From Tenuifilum thalassicum (GTDB lineage: Bacteria > Bacteroidota > Bacteroidia > Bacteroidales > Tenuifilaceae), in the NCBI RefSeq assembly GCF_013265555.1, contig NZ_CP041345.1, positions 620,001-684,000 of the forward strand: a DNA stretch of 64,000 nucleotides, written 5' to 3'. Below, piece after piece: positions 23,442 to 34,117 of the stretch; within the stretch, counting starts at the first letter, position 1; each line of letters opens with the position of its first letter. A model generated the notes under the pieces. The model ran no database searches and was not told the origin of the DNA. It was given only the letters and a program-made list of their open reading frames with translations. Position numbers and translations under genes: made by a program.

Positions 23442-25562
23442 ATGACAATTAAAAATGACATACTGATACGCATTGCAATAGTATATTTTGTGCTATTGCT
23501 AGTTGGTGTGGCAATAATTGTCAAAATACTTACAATACAAGTAGTAGAAGGAGGCGAACTTCGCGAAAAGGCAAAAAAAATAACATACCGTGATATAATT
23601 GTTGAGGCAAACCGTGGCGATATATTAGCCGCCGATGGCAGGGTGCTTGCAACTTCAATACCTTACTACGAGCTAAGAATGGATCTTAGGGCTGCAGGGC
23701 TTACCGATTCTATTTTTAAAGCAAATATCGATTCGTTAGCGATATGCCTTTCTAAATTTTTTGGCGATAGGTCGTGGTACTCATACCGTTCGGAGCTAAA
23801 CAATGCTCGTAAGTATGCAAAAAACAAACGTTACTATCCTATTGCACCTCGTAAGGTGAATTATATCGAGCTTAAGGAGATATCAAAATTTCCTATTTTA
23901 CGTTTTGGACCCAATAAGGGTGGTTTTATCCCTGTTCAGGTTAATAGAAGAATTCTACCTCATAAATCGCTTTGTGCAAGAACAATAGGAAAGGTTGGCG
24001 AAGGTGGAGGAAGAGTCGGGATTGAAAAGGCTATGGATTGGGCGCTTAGAGGTAAGGACGGTTTGAGGGTTCACTCCCGAATACCTGGCAACAACTGGGT
24101 TGAGGTTAAGAGCATGAATAAGGTAGAGCCAGAAGATGGTTTTGATGTGCTAACTACCATTGATGTTCAGCTGCAAGATGTGGCAGAAGCAGCATTGCGA
24201 AAGCATCTGGCAGGACATGGTGCAGGGCATGGTTGTGCTATAGTTATGGAGGTTGCTACAGGCGATATAAAAGCCATTGCTAACCTTCGAAGAAATGAAG
24301 ATGGCACTTACGATGAGGTTTATAACTATGCTGTAGGGGAGAGTACTGAGCCTGGATCAACCATGAAAACCGCTACGCTAATTGCGCTGTTGGAGGAGGG
24401 AAATATCAACTTAAACGATACTATTGATACTGGTGATGGTAAGCTCGCCCTTTGGGATCATGTGGTTTCCGATTCAAAAATTGGTGGGCATGGTAAAATT
24501 ACAGTAAAGGAAGTGTTTGAAGTTTCATCAAATGTTGGTGTTATTAAGCTAGTACAAAAGGTGTTTAAAGGGCGTGAAAAGGATTTTGTTAATAAGCTCT
24601 ACGAGCTAAACCTGAACAAGCCTACAGGTTTTATTATCCCAGGTGAGGTAAAGCCCCAAATCCGCTACCCTGGCGACAAGGGTTGGTCGGGGCTTTCGAT
24701 GCCTATGATGAGCATTGGCTACGAGGTCCGACTTACTCCCTTGCAAATGTTAACCTTTTATAATGCCATTGCAAATAATGGCAGAATGGTTAAGCCACGA
24801 TTGGTGAAAGCATTGCTACGTCATGGACAGGTGGTAGAAAGTTACTCGCCTGAGGTGATACAATCGGCCATTTGCTCCAATTCAACCTTAAGGAAGGTTC
24901 GCGAGGTGCTAGAAGGAGTTGTAGAAAACGGAACTGCTAAAAATCTTAGAAATCCCCGCTATAAGATTGCTGGAAAAACTGGTACAGCCCAGATTGCTAT
25001 GGGGAAATCGGGTTACCGTAAAGGTAACGTTATAAACTATCAGGCTTCATTTGTAGGATATTTTCCAGCAGAGGATCCCAAGTATTCATGTATTGTTGTT
25101 GTTAACTCACCATCAAACAGCGTTTACTATGGCAACCTGGTTGCTGGACCAATTTTTAAGGAGATTTCCGATAAGGTTTACGCTACTAGTCCTGAATGGT
25201 TTACAGAATTAAAGGGTGATGGTTTGGTTGAACTTCCACAAAGTAAATCGGGGCATATTAGTAGTCTAAGTTATGTTTTCAAAGAGCTCGATTTGCCATT
25301 TAAAAAGGCAAAATCAACCAGTTGGGTTCAAACTAAGCGCGATAGTACCCAGGTTGTTCCTATTCCGCTTAAATATCCCAAAAACCTTGTTCCTAGAGTT
25401 ATTGGAATGGGGTTGCGCGATGCAATCTTTCAGCTCGAGAGTCGTGGCCTTAAAGTGGCTTTCAATGGCTATGGAACTGTTCGGTCACAATCGGTTTTAC
25501 CTGGAAGTAGAGTTGTTAAAGGAAGTACAGTTTACCTAGAAATGACCAAAAAGTTTGATTAG
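23442..25562 (+). CDS. ftsI: Septal peptidoglycan transpeptidase (FtsI/PBP3) with a PASTA domain
   Basis: 706 residues: a membrane anchor (about 7-28), a dimerisation domain, the transpeptidase domain and a C-terminal PASTA domain (about 640-706, VPRVIGMGLRDAIFQLES). Active-site motifs are STMK with catalytic S306, S362-S363-N364, and K512-T513-G514. FtsI cross-links peptidoglycan at the septum with FtsW. A C-terminal PASTA domain is usual in Bacteroidota and Firmicutes PBPs but absent from E. coli FtsI. The gene lies 16 bases after ftsL. Confidence 0.95.
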   Translation: MTIKNDILIRIAIVYFVLLLVGVAIIVKILTIQVVEGGELREKAKKITYRDIIVEANRGDILAADGRVLATSIPYYELRMDLRAAGLTDSIFKANIDSLAICLSKFFGDRSWYSYRSELNNARKYAKNKRYYPIAPRKVNYIELKEISKFPILRFGPNKGGFIPVQVNRRILPHKSLCARTIGKVGEGGGRVGIEKAMDWALRGKDGLRVHSRIPGNNWVEVKSMNKVEPEDGFDVLTTIDVQLQDVAEAALRKHLAGHGAGHGCAIVMEVATGDIKAIANLRRNEDGTYDEVYNYAVGESTEPGSTMKTATLIALLEEGNINLNDTIDTGDGKLALWDHVVSDSKIGGHGKITVKEVFEVSSNVGVIKLVQKVFKGREKDFVNKLYELNLNKPTGFIIPGEVKPQIRYPGDKGWSGLSMPMMSIGYEVRLTPLQMLTFYNAIANNGRMVKPRLVKALLRHGQVVESYSPEVIQSAICSNSTLRKVREVLEGVVENGTAKNLRNPRYKIAGKTGTAQIAMGKSGYRKGNVINYQASFVGYFPAEDPKYSCIVVVNSPSNSVYYGNLVAGPIFKEISDKVYATSPEWFTELKGDGLVELPQSKSGHISSLSYVFKELDLPFKKAKSTSWVQTKRDSTQVVPIPLKYPKNLVPRVIGMGLRDAIFQLESRGLKVAFNGYGTVRSQSVLPGSRVVKGSTVYLEMTKKFD

Positions 25563-25563
25563 A

Positions 25564-27027
25564 ATGATGAATTTAACCGACATATTACCCGAAAAGTTGG
25601 CCAAGGAGATTGTTGGTAATGGGAATCAAAAGGTTTCGGCTTTAACTTTTGATTCACGAAATGTGAATCCCAACGACTGTTTCTTTGCAATTAGGGGTAC
25701 TCAAATCGATGGACATAGCTATATTGAACAGGCCATTGAGAAAGGTGCTACAACCATTGTTTGCGAGGAGCTGCCAAAGGGAAAGCCCGAGGGCATAACC
25801 TTTGTTCTGGTCGAAAGCTCGTCACTTGCATTAGGATTGATGGCTTCGTTGTTTTATGGAAAACCATCGGAGAAGTTAAAACTTGTTGGAATTACTGGCA
25901 CCAATGGAAAAACTACTACGGTAACTTTGCTTTATAAGCTAATGCTTCAGTTTGGCTATAAGGTTGGCTTGATTTCTACGGTGGCCAACTATGTTAATGA
26001 CACCAAAATAGATGCTACTCATACTACCCCTGACCCTATCACACTTAATAAGCTTTTAAAGCAAATGGTTGATGTGGGCTGTGAGTACTGTTTCATGGAG
26101 GTTAGCTCGCATGCAGTTGTTCAGAATAGGATTGCTGGTTTAAAGTTTGCCGGTGGGATTTTTAGCAACATCACCCACGATCATCTTGACTATCATAAAA
26201 CCTTTGCGGAGTACATCAAGGCCAAAAAGCGTTTCTTTGATGAGTTACCATCCGATGCCTTTGCACTTACAAATATGGACGATAGGAATGGCATGGTGAT
26301 GGTTCAAAACACAAGGGCAAAGGTTTATACCTATTCGTTAAGGTCAATGGCCGATTTCCGATGCAAGGTGGTTGAGAGCCATTTTGATGGTATGATGCTT
26401 AACGTTGATGGAATTGAGGTTTGGTCAAGGCTTATTGGGCGCTTCAATGCTTACAACCTGCTGGCAATATATTCAACGCTTACCTTGTTAGGTTTCGATA
26501 AGAATGATGCCCTAACTGGAATTAGCAGTGTTACACCAGTTAGCGGTAGGTTTGAATACGTTCGGTCCGACAATGGCGTAACTGCCGTTGTGGATTATGC
26601 ACATACCCCCGATGCACTTGAGAACGTGATTAAAACCATTAACGAAATTAAAACCGATAACCAACGCCTTATAACTGTTGTTGGTGCAGGTGGTAATCGC
26701 GATAAAACTAAACGACCAGTAATGGCAAGGGTTGCCGCTGAACAAAGCGATATTGTTATTCTAACTTCCGATAACCCCCGTTTTGAAGACCCAGAGGACA
26801 TTTTAAAAGATATGAAAAGTGGTGTTGATGCATCGCTTGCCAAAAAGGTTGTAACCATTACCGATAGGCGCGAGGCTATCAGAACTGCCTGCATGCTTGC
26901 TCTTAAGGGCGATATAATACTGGTTGCAGGCAAGGGCCATGAAACCTATCAGGAGATTAAAGGTGTAAAACACCATTTTGATGATAAAGAGGTACTAGCA
27001 GAAATATTTAAATCGATGCAGGCATGA
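25564..27027 (+). CDS. murE: UDP-MurNAc-tripeptide ligase MurE, meso-DAP type
   Basis: 487 residues from ATG at 25564, right after the ftsI stop; ATG at 25567 is also possible. The ATP-binding GTNGKTT lies near 112-118. The amino-acid-selecting motif is D403-N404-P405-R406; the arginine is typical of enzymes that add meso-diaminopimelate rather than lysine. This predicts DAP-type (A1gamma) peptidoglycan. The stop overlaps the mraY start (ATGA). Confidence 0.96.
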   Translation: MMNLTDILPEKLAKEIVGNGNQKVSALTFDSRNVNPNDCFFAIRGTQIDGHSYIEQAIEKGATTIVCEELPKGKPEGITFVLVESSSLALGLMASLFYGKPSEKLKLVGITGTNGKTTTVTLLYKLMLQFGYKVGLISTVANYVNDTKIDATHTTPDPITLNKLLKQMVDVGCEYCFMEVSSHAVVQNRIAGLKFAGGIFSNITHDHLDYHKTFAEYIKAKKRFFDELPSDAFALTNMDDRNGMVMVQNTRAKVYTYSLRSMADFRCKVVESHFDGMMLNVDGIEVWSRLIGRFNAYNLLAIYSTLTLLGFDKNDALTGISSVTPVSGRFEYVRSDNGVTAVVDYAHTPDALENVIKTINEIKTDNQRLITVVGAGGNRDKTKRPVMARVAAEQSDIVILTSDNPRFEDPEDILKDMKSGVDASLAKKVVTITDRREAIRTACMLALKGDIILVAGKGHETYQEIKGVKHHFDDKEVLAEIFKSMQA

Positions 27028-28277
27028 TATACTACTTGGTTCAATTCATTACAAAATACTGGGATTTCCCTGGTGCAGGGCTGTTTAAATACATCTCGTT
27101 TCGTTCGGCTGCTGCGTTTATCGTGTCGCTTATGTTTGCTCTTCTTATTGGCAAGCGAATAATCCGATTCCTACAACGCAAGCAAATTGGCGAAGAGATT
27201 CGGAATCTTGGCCTTGAGGGCCAAATGCAAAAGAAAGGTACTCCTACCATGGGGGGCATTATTATCCTTGCATCGATGCTTTTGCCTGTTCTGCTTTTTG
27301 CCGATATTCTGAATATCTACATAATTGTAATGCTTGTTACAACCGTGTGGCTTGGTGTTGTAGGCTTTGCCGACGATTACATTAAGGTGTTCATGAAGAA
27401 CAAGGAGGGGCTCTCAGGGCGCACAAAGATTATTGGTCAGGTTTCGCTAGGCTTATTTGTTGGGCTCGTTATGTGGCTTAGCCCCGATATCGTTGTAAAA
27501 GAACGTGTTGTGGTCGATAAGAATGTAACGCAATACGAAACGGAGCTTTCAGCTGAATATCGTGATAATCAACCTTCAACGGTTAGCAAAGCTAAAAAGA
27601 CAACACAAACAACCATTCCTTTTGTAAAAAATAATGAGTTCGACTATAGCGTTTTGAACCCATTTAAGGGAGAGAAATATCATTTTGTAACCTGGATTAT
27701 CTTCATACTAGTTGTAATCCTAATTATTACAGCTGTTTCAAATGGAGCCAACCTTACCGATGGGCTCGATGGTTTGGCAACTGGTGTTTCCGCTGTTATT
27801 ACTACTACACTTGGAGTATTTGCATACCTTTCGGGCAACGTTATCTATGCAGAGTATCTGAACATAATGTACATTCCGCAGTCGGGAGAGCTGGTGGTGT
27901 TTATGAGTGCATTTATTGGGGCACTTGTGGGATTTCTTTGGTATAATAGCTATCCTGCACAAGTATTTATGGGCGATACTGGCAGCCTTACCATAGGTGG
28001 AATAATTGCTGTATTTGCCATTCTGGTTCGTAAGGAACTGCTTATTCCTGTTCTTTGCGGAATCTTTTTGGTTGAAAACCTGTCGGTTATGCTGCAGGTT
28101 AGCTACTTTAAATACACCAAGCGTAAGTATGGCGAAGGACGCAGGATTTTCCTAATGTCGCCTTTACATCATCACTATCAAAAGAAAGGATATCCTGAAC
28201 CCAAGATAGTAACACGTTTTTGGATTGTTGCAGTAATTCTTGCAGTAATTACAGTTGTAACCTTGAAAATACGTTAA
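27024..28277 (+). CDS. mraY: Phospho-MurNAc-pentapeptide transferase MraY
   Basis: 417 residues with about ten membrane segments. Catalytic aspartates D117-D118 lie in [23 protein letters not shown] and the HHHYQKKG loop are also present. It transfers phospho-MurNAc-pentapeptide to undecaprenyl phosphate to make lipid I. A hydrophilic insertion of about 55 residues (roughly 160-215) makes it longer than the E. coli enzyme; similar lengths occur in other Bacteroidota. Overlaps murE by four bases. Confidence 0.96.
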   Translation: MIYYLVQFITKYWDFPGAGLFKYISFRSAAAFIVSLMFALLIGKRIIRFLQRKQIGEEIRNLGLEGQMQKKGTPTMGGIIILASMLLPVLLFADILNIYIIVMLVTTVWLGVVGFADDYIKVFMKNKEGLSGRTKIIGQVSLGLFVGLVMWLSPDIVVKERVVVDKNVTQYETELSAEYRDNQPSTVSKAKKTTQTTIPFVKNNEFDYSVLNPFKGEKYHFVTWIIFILVVILIITAVSNGANLTDGLDGLATGVSAVITTTLGVFAYLSGNVIYAEYLNIMYIPQSGELVVFMSAFIGALVGFLWYNSYPAQVFMGDTGSLTIGGIIAVFAILVRKELLIPVLCGIFLVENLSVMLQVSYFKYTKRKYGEGRRIFLMSPLHHHYQKKGYPEPKIVTRFWIVAVILAVITVVTLKIR

Positions 28278-28288
28278 AACAAACATAT

Positions 28289-29623
28289 ATGAAGCGAATA
28301 GTTGTACTAGGAGGAGGCGAAAGTGGTGCAGGTGCAGCAGTGCTAGCGCATAAAAAGGAGTTCGATGTGTTCCTGTCCGATTCTTCGGCAATTAAACCAC
28401 GCTATAAGGAGTGGTTAAACAAGTACGGCATCCGCTTCGAGGAGGGGAAGCATACCGAGGAGTTAATCCTTAACGCCGACGAGGTGATTAAAAGCCCTGG
28501 TATCCCCGACAATGCCCCTTTGGTAGTAAAGATTAGAGAAAAGGGGATTCCTGTGATTTCGGAGATAGAGTTTGCAGGACGTTACACTAATGCCTATACC
28601 GTCTGTATTACTGGTAGCAATGGAAAAACCACTACAACTTCCCTTATATACCACATGATGCAGAAGGCAGGCCTTAATGTTGGTCTGGCTGGTAATATCG
28701 GAAATAGCTTTGCCTACCAGGTTGCCGAATGTAGCTACGATTACTATGTGATTGAGCTTAGTAGCTTTCAGCTCGATGGTATATACAACTTTAAACCCGA
28801 TATTGCGATTCTGCTAAATATAACTCCCGATCACCTGGATAGGTATGACTATAAAATGCAGAATTATGTAGAATCGAAATTTCGCATTACCAAGAACCTA
28901 TCGGAGGATGATTGCTTTATCTTCTGTTCCGACGATTCCGTAACCGTTGAGCAGCTAAAAAGAATAGTGCTACGCGCCCAGCAGCTTCCTTTCTCACAAA
29001 GAGAGAAGGAAAACCAAACTGCATGGCTCGAGGACCTAGATATGTTTATTAACTATAATAACAGCGACTTCAGCATGTCGATAAACGACCTTTCTCTTAA
29101 AGGTAAACACAATGTTTACAACTCCATGGCTGCTGGTATTGCAGGCCATGTGCTAAATATCCGTAAGGATGTAATACGAGAATCGCTATCGGATTTTCAG
29201 GGCGTTGAGCATAGGCTTGAGCGTGTGCTAACAGTAAGAGGGGTAACCTATATCAACGATTCAAAAGCTACCAACGTTAATTCGGCTTGGTATGCCTTGG
29301 AAAGCATGACTACACCAGTGGTTTGGATTGCAGGTGGAGTGGATAAAGGTAACGACTATTCTGAACTTATGGAACTAGTTAAGACTAAGGTGAAAGCCCT
29401 TATATGCCTTGGTACCGATAATTCAAAGTTACATGCTGCCTTTGATGGTGTTGTACCTGTGGTGGTTGATGCTTTATCGGCTGAGGAAGCAGTGCAGCAG
29501 GCTTATAAACTTTCGGCACCTGGCGACACCGTACTTCTCTCTCCTGCATGCGCTAGCTTCGATTTATTTGATAACTATGAAGATAGAGGACGGAAATTTA
29601 AACAAGCAGTACGAGCATTGTAA
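28289..29623 (+). CDS. murD: UDP-MurNAc-L-alanine:D-glutamate ligase MurD
   Basis: 444 residues from ATG at 28289; an upstream in-frame ATG lies inside mraY. It has an N-terminal Rossmann motif VLGGGESG, ATP-binding G109-S110-N111-G112-K113-T114-T115, and the C-terminal ligase domain with HRLERV and NDSKATN. It adds D-glutamate to UDP-MurNAc-L-Ala in the cytoplasm. It sits eleven bases after mraY in the operon. Confidence 0.96.
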   Translation: MKRIVVLGGGESGAGAAVLAHKKEFDVFLSDSSAIKPRYKEWLNKYGIRFEEGKHTEELILNADEVIKSPGIPDNAPLVVKIREKGIPVISEIEFAGRYTNAYTVCITGSNGKTTTTSLIYHMMQKAGLNVGLAGNIGNSFAYQVAECSYDYYVIELSSFQLDGIYNFKPDIAILLNITPDHLDRYDYKMQNYVESKFRITKNLSEDDCFIFCSDDSVTVEQLKRIVLRAQQLPFSQREKENQTAWLEDLDMFINYNNSDFSMSINDLSLKGKHNVYNSMAAGIAGHVLNIRKDVIRESLSDFQGVEHRLERVLTVRGVTYINDSKATNVNSAWYALESMTTPVVWIAGGVDKGNDYSELMELVKTKVKALICLGTDNSKLHAAFDGVVPVVVDALSAEEAVQQAYKLSAPGDTVLLSPACASFDLFDNYEDRGRKFKQAVRAL

Positions 29624-29640
29624 TTTGCAAATTCTGAGCT

Positions 29641-30810
29641 ATGAGTAGTTTATTTGGAAAATATTTAAAAGGCGACAGGGTAATTTGGATAATTGTGATT
29701 TTCCTTTACCTGGCTTCGCTTTTGCTAATTTATAGCTCATCAAGTTCTCTTGCTTTCCGTTATCATGGCGGAAATACAACCTATTATCTTTTTAAACAGT
29801 TTGCTTTTCTTGTATTTGGGTTCTTAGTAATGTGGTTTGCTCATCTTATTAAATACAGCATATGGTATCACCTTTCAAATATTTTAATGCTGATTACAAC
29901 ACCCTTACTTCTATTTACCCTGCTTTTTGGTCGAAATCTTAACGCTGCTTCGCGTTGGTTAGAGGTGCCTGGTTTGGGAATATCACTTCAAACTTCCGAC
30001 ATTGCAAAAATCGTTTTGGTAATATTTGTTGCTAAGTACTTATCAAAGAAACAAGACCAACCGCGCGATTTTAACCATTTTATTGTACAGCTAATAATAC
30101 CCGTTGGTTTTGTATGCGCATTGATTCTACCCGCAAACTTTTCAACGGCTGCCCTGTTGGGCTTAACATGCTGGATAATGATGCTGGTTGGTAGGGTTAA
30201 CCTAAAACATCTTTTCGGAATAACAGGTATAGGTGTTGCTTTTCTTGCTTTGTTTATTGTTGTTTCGCTTCAGTTTAAGAACATAAGCAGGGCCCAAACC
30301 TGGATTAATCGTGTTGAAAACTTTATTAGCGAGGACAAGGGAAGCGACAACTACCAGTTAGAGCAGTCGAAGATTGCAATAGCAACTGGAGGAATTGTTG
30401 GTAAGGGACCTGGGCGTTCAACCCAGCGAAACTTTATTCCGCATCCCTATTCCGATTTTATATATGCTATCATTATTGAGGAGTATGGGGTTTTGGGTGG
30501 AATGTTTATACTGAGCCTTTACTTGATCCTACTTTATAGAGCTGCGCTAATTGTGCGAAAATCGAAACGGACATTCCCAGCGTTTCTTGCATTTGGTTTA
30601 GCTTTGCTGCTCACACTCCAAGCTTATGTTAATATGGCGGTGGCAGTTGGGTTAATTCCTGTTACTGGACAACCCCTCCCGCTTGTGAGTATGGGTGGTT
30701 CATCGTTAGTGATTAGCAGTGGTGCTTTGGGAATAATTTTAAGTGTAAGCCGAAGTCAAAGCAAAAAGGAACTATTTGATGGAGAACAACCAGTTACGGA
30801 TAATAATTAG
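29641..30810 (+). CDS. ftsW: Lipid II polymerase FtsW (SEDS family)
   Basis: 389 residues with about ten membrane segments. The SEDS core is visible: LLIYSSSS near 23-30, a large extracytoplasmic loop around residues 210-260 (INRVENFISEDKGSDNYQLEQS), and the C-terminal VTGQPLPLVSMGGSS. SEDS proteins polymerise glycan strands together with a class B PBP, here FtsI. The end overlaps the murG start by 32 bases. Confidence 0.96.
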   Translation: MSSLFGKYLKGDRVIWIIVIFLYLASLLLIYSSSSSLAFRYHGGNTTYYLFKQFAFLVFGFLVMWFAHLIKYSIWYHLSNILMLITTPLLLFTLLFGRNLNAASRWLEVPGLGISLQTSDIAKIVLVIFVAKYLSKKQDQPRDFNHFIVQLIIPVGFVCALILPANFSTAALLGLTCWIMMLVGRVNLKHLFGITGIGVAFLALFIVVSLQFKNISRAQTWINRVENFISEDKGSDNYQLEQSKIAIATGGIVGKGPGRSTQRNFIPHPYSDFIYAIIIEEYGVLGGMFILSLYLILLYRAALIVRKSKRTFPAFLAFGLALLLTLQAYVNMAVAVGLIPVTGQPLPLVSMGGSSLVISSGALGIILSVSRSQSKKELFDGEQPVTDNN

Positions 30811-31900
30811 TGGTGGCGGAACTGGCGGGCATATCTTTCCTGCCATATCAATTGCCAATGCCATCAGGGAAATAAGACCTGATGCCGATATTCTTTTTGC
30901 AGGTGCCGAGGGTAGAATGGAGATGGAAAAGGTTCCCCAAGCAGGGTATAAGATTGTAGGCCTGCCGGTTGCTGGTTTCTCACGTTCTCTCACTCCTAAG
31001 AATTTGATTGTAGTTTTAAAGTTAATGAAAAGCCTTATAAAGGCTTACAGAATAGTTCGTAACTTTAAACCACATGTTGTTGTTGGGGTAGGAGGATACG
31101 CAAGTGGCCCTATTGTTAAAGCAGCACAACGATTGAACATCCCTACACTACTGCAGGAGCAGAACTCATATGCCGGAGTAACCAATAAATTGCTTGCCAA
31201 AAAAGCTAAAAAGATATGTGTGGCATATGAGGGAATGGAACGTTACTTCCCTGCCGATAAGATAATGCTTACTGGTAATCCCGTTCGCCAAGATATTGAA
31301 AACCTAACCGTTACACGTACCGAAGGACTTGCCCATTTTGGAATTGACCCAAGCAAAAAGGTGCTCTTGGTTCTTGGCGGTAGCCTTGGTGCTCGCACGC
31401 TGAACCAAAGCCTTTTAGGTAAGCTTGATGTGGTAAAATCGAATCCCGATATTGTTGTAATATGGCAAACGGGTAAGCTCTATTATCAAACTGTTAAGGA
31501 AGAGCTAGAAAAGAATCCTGTGGAGAATATTAGACTTTTCGATTTTATCCGTAGGATGGACTTAGCATATGTGGCAGCCGATGCAATAATTTCTCGTGCT
31601 GGAGCGGGAACAATATCGGAGCTATGCTTGGTAGCAAAACCATGCATCTTGGTTCCTTCGCCCAATGTGGCCGAGGATCACCAAACCAGGAATGCGCTTG
31701 CATTAGCCAATAAAAATGCTGCAATCATGGTTTCCGATAGTAAAGCTTTGGAACAGCTTGTTAACGAAGCATTTGCTTTACTTAACGATGAAAGTTTGCA
31801 GAAAACCCTTTCGGAAAATATTGCCAAGTTAGCCCTGCGTAATTCTGCAAAGGTAATTGCCGAAGAGGTTTTAAAGCTAACCAACACAAACAGTAAATAG
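30779..31900 (+). CDS. murG: Lipid II synthase MurG (GlcNAc transferase)
   Basis: 373 residues from ATG at 30779. The N-terminal glycine-rich loop SGGGTGGHIFPA (about residues 10-21), PHVVVGVGGYASGP and the C-terminal SRAGAGTISEL and PSPNVAEDHQ are the MurG signatures for UDP-GlcNAc binding. It adds GlcNAc to lipid I on the inner face of the membrane. The coding start lies inside ftsW, suggesting coupled translation. Confidence 0.96.
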   Translation: MENNQLRIIISGGGTGGHIFPAISIANAIREIRPDADILFAGAEGRMEMEKVPQAGYKIVGLPVAGFSRSLTPKNLIVVLKLMKSLIKAYRIVRNFKPHVVVGVGGYASGPIVKAAQRLNIPTLLQEQNSYAGVTNKLLAKKAKKICVAYEGMERYFPADKIMLTGNPVRQDIENLTVTRTEGLAHFGIDPSKKVLLVLGGSLGARTLNQSLLGKLDVVKSNPDIVVIWQTGKLYYQTVKEELEKNPVENIRLFDFIRRMDLAYVAADAIISRAGAGTISELCLVAKPCILVPSPNVAEDHQTRNALALANKNAAIMVSDSKALEQLVNEAFALLNDESLQKTLSENIAKLALRNSAKVIAEEVLKLTNTNSK

Positions 31901-31904
31901 AGCT

Positions 31905-33287
31905 ATGGAACTTGAGAATGTAAAACGGGTTTACTTTTTGGGAATTGGGGGCATTGGAATGAGTGCCTTAGCTCGATATTTTATACACAAAAATTTACCT
32001 GTTGCAGGTTATGATAGGGTATCAACTGAGTTAACCCAAAAACTTGAACAGGAAGGTGCTACCATTCATTACTCCGATGATATTAATAGCATTCCAGACC
32101 TTTTTAAACAAAAGGAAGGAACGCTTGTGGTTTATACACCAGCTGTACCCAATAATCATGGAGAATTAATGTATTTTACTCAGGGAGGATTTGAGGTTAA
32201 GAAGAGGTCCGAAGTGTTGGGAATAATTGGTAAAAGCTATAAAACTCTTGCGGTTGCTGGTACACATGGTAAAACCACAACATCTACCATGCTGGCTCAT
32301 ATTATGGCAGGATACACAGGCTGTGATGCCTTTCTTGGAGGAATCTCCCGTAACTTCGATAATAACTTGGTTTTACAGGATAAAGGGAAAAAATTTCTTG
32401 TTGTGGAGGCCGATGAGTACGATCGAAGCTTCCTTACGCTAAATCCTTACTTGGCAATTATAACCTCGGTTGATGCCGATCATCTGGATATTTACGGAAC
32501 GTATGATGCCGTAAAAGATGCTTTTGCACAGTTCACCTCACAGATAAAGGAGGAAGGGTACCTAATCATCAAAAATAATATCAATTTTAATCCTAAAGCA
32601 CAGAATGTGAGTGTTTTAACTTATGGGTTCGACAATACTTGCGACTTTTATCCCTCTGATATTGAGATTGAAAACGGGCTTTACCATTTTTCTTTGAATA
32701 CACCCAATGGTAAGGTTGCGAATCTTAAATTGGGTACACCTGGCAGGTATAACCTTGAAAATGCAATTGCGGCATCGGCTGCAGCGGTCACCTTGGGGAT
32801 TGACAGCCATATGTTGGCTGAGATGCTGGCCTCGTTTAAAGGTGTTCAACGTAGGTTTGATGTTAGGTACTGGGGCAAAAAAATTGTCTATATGGATGAT
32901 TATGCTCATCATCCTCGTGAGATTGAGGCGCTTATTCACTCCATTCGGGATGTATTTCCAAACAGGAAGATTACTGGAATTTTCCAACCCCACCTTTACT
33001 CTCGTACACGCGACTTTGCACCAGAATTTGCTGCTTCGCTCGACCTCTTGGATTTCTCGGTAATAACAGACATTTATCCTGCTAGGGAATTACCAATTCA
33101 AGGTGTTTCACCAGAGCTGATTAGTGGCTTTATGAAAAATCATAACAGAAGGGTGATTGAAAAAAGAAATATTCTCGATTGGATAAAATCGGCTGAGATT
33201 GATATTTTGGTTACCATTGGTGCAGGTGATATTGATAGGATGATTCCAGAAATTGTTAAGATTGTTCAAGAAAAGGAGATAGAGTAG
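31905..33287 (+). CDS. murC: UDP-MurNAc:L-alanine ligase MurC
   Basis: 460 residues. The Rossmann motif GIGGIGMSALA (about 14-24) precedes G119-T120-H121-G122-K123-T124-T125, the ATP-binding loop with the histidine typical of MurC. DDYAHHPREI marks the C-terminal ligase domain. It adds the first amino acid of the stem peptide. Spacing is four bases from murG and two bases to the next gene. Confidence 0.97.
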   Translation: MELENVKRVYFLGIGGIGMSALARYFIHKNLPVAGYDRVSTELTQKLEQEGATIHYSDDINSIPDLFKQKEGTLVVYTPAVPNNHGELMYFTQGGFEVKKRSEVLGIIGKSYKTLAVAGTHGKTTTSTMLAHIMAGYTGCDAFLGGISRNFDNNLVLQDKGKKFLVVEADEYDRSFLTLNPYLAIITSVDADHLDIYGTYDAVKDAFAQFTSQIKEEGYLIIKNNINFNPKAQNVSVLTYGFDNTCDFYPSDIEIENGLYHFSLNTPNGKVANLKLGTPGRYNLENAIAASAAAVTLGIDSHMLAEMLASFKGVQRRFDVRYWGKKIVYMDDYAHHPREIEALIHSIRDVFPNRKITGIFQPHLYSRTRDFAPEFAASLDLLDFSVITDIYPARELPIQGVSPELISGFMKNHNRRVIEKRNILDWIKSAEIDILVTIGAGDIDRMIPEIVKIVQEKEIE

Positions 33288-33289
33288 CT

Positions 33290-34117
33290 ATGAATAGGAA
33301 GTTGCGCATAGGGTTGAAGCTCTTCGGCTGGATTTTTGTTCTGGTCTGGCTGATTTATGGCTTGAACTATGCCAATAAAACTTACAATAGCACAAAATGT
33401 ACTGCTGTTAATGTTAGGGTGATTGATAGCTTACAGGTAAAGCTTATTGATGCTAAGAAGATTCACAAGGCCATTATTAGCTCAAAAAATTCACCAATAG
33501 GAATGCCAATAAAATCGATAAATACTTATAAGTTAGAACAGGAGATATCAAAAATGGCTGCTGTGCGCGATGTTCAAATTTTTAAAACTGCAAGTGGCGA
33601 GATTAACGTCGAAATTAAGCAACGCCGGCCTATTCTTAGGGTATTTAACGCAAAAGGCCAAACCTATTATATTGATGATGCTGGAAAGGTATTACCACAC
33701 TCGTCGGGGTTTGCAGCTAATACTATTGTTGCTTCTGGAAATATAAGAGAGCCATTCAGAATTGAGCCAAATTTCGATATATCAAAATATGCCGATAGCT
33801 CAGTTGGTGGTAAGCAATCATTAATCTACAAGCTTTATAAGTTTGCCAAATATGTAAGCCGAAACAGGTTCTGGAATGCTCAAATAGAGCAGCTTAACGT
33901 ACAAGATCCCAACAATGTCGAAATGGTTCCTTTGGTAGGACCGCACGTGGTGAACCTTGGCGATTTGAGTAATTTTGAAATAAAGCTGAAGAAGTTAAAG
34001 CTACTTTACCAGAAGGCACTTCCAACCGAGGGTTGGAATAAATATAGCTATATCAACTTAAAGTATAAAAATCAAATAGTTTGCACAAAAAATATCTATT
34101 ATGGCACAAGACAGTAA
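33290..34117 (+). CDS. ftsQ: FtsQ-like cell division protein
   Basis: 275 residues with one membrane helix (about 10-27), then a POTRA-like segment (VRVIDSLQVKLIDAKKIHKAI, AAVRDVQIFKTASGEINVEIKQRRP) and a beta-rich C-terminal domain. This layout and the position between murC and ftsA identify FtsQ/DivIB even though sequence conservation is weak. It would recruit and regulate FtsL, FtsB, FtsI and FtsW. It overlaps ftsA by 17 bases. Confidence 0.9.
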   Translation: MNRKLRIGLKLFGWIFVLVWLIYGLNYANKTYNSTKCTAVNVRVIDSLQVKLIDAKKIHKAIISSKNSPIGMPIKSINTYKLEQEISKMAAVRDVQIFKTASGEINVEIKQRRPILRVFNAKGQTYYIDDAGKVLPHSSGFAANTIVASGNIREPFRIEPNFDISKYADSSVGGKQSLIYKLYKFAKYVSRNRFWNAQIEQLNVQDPNNVEMVPLVGPHVVNLGDLSNFEIKLKKLKLLYQKALPTEGWNKYSYINLKYKNQIVCTKNIYYGTRQ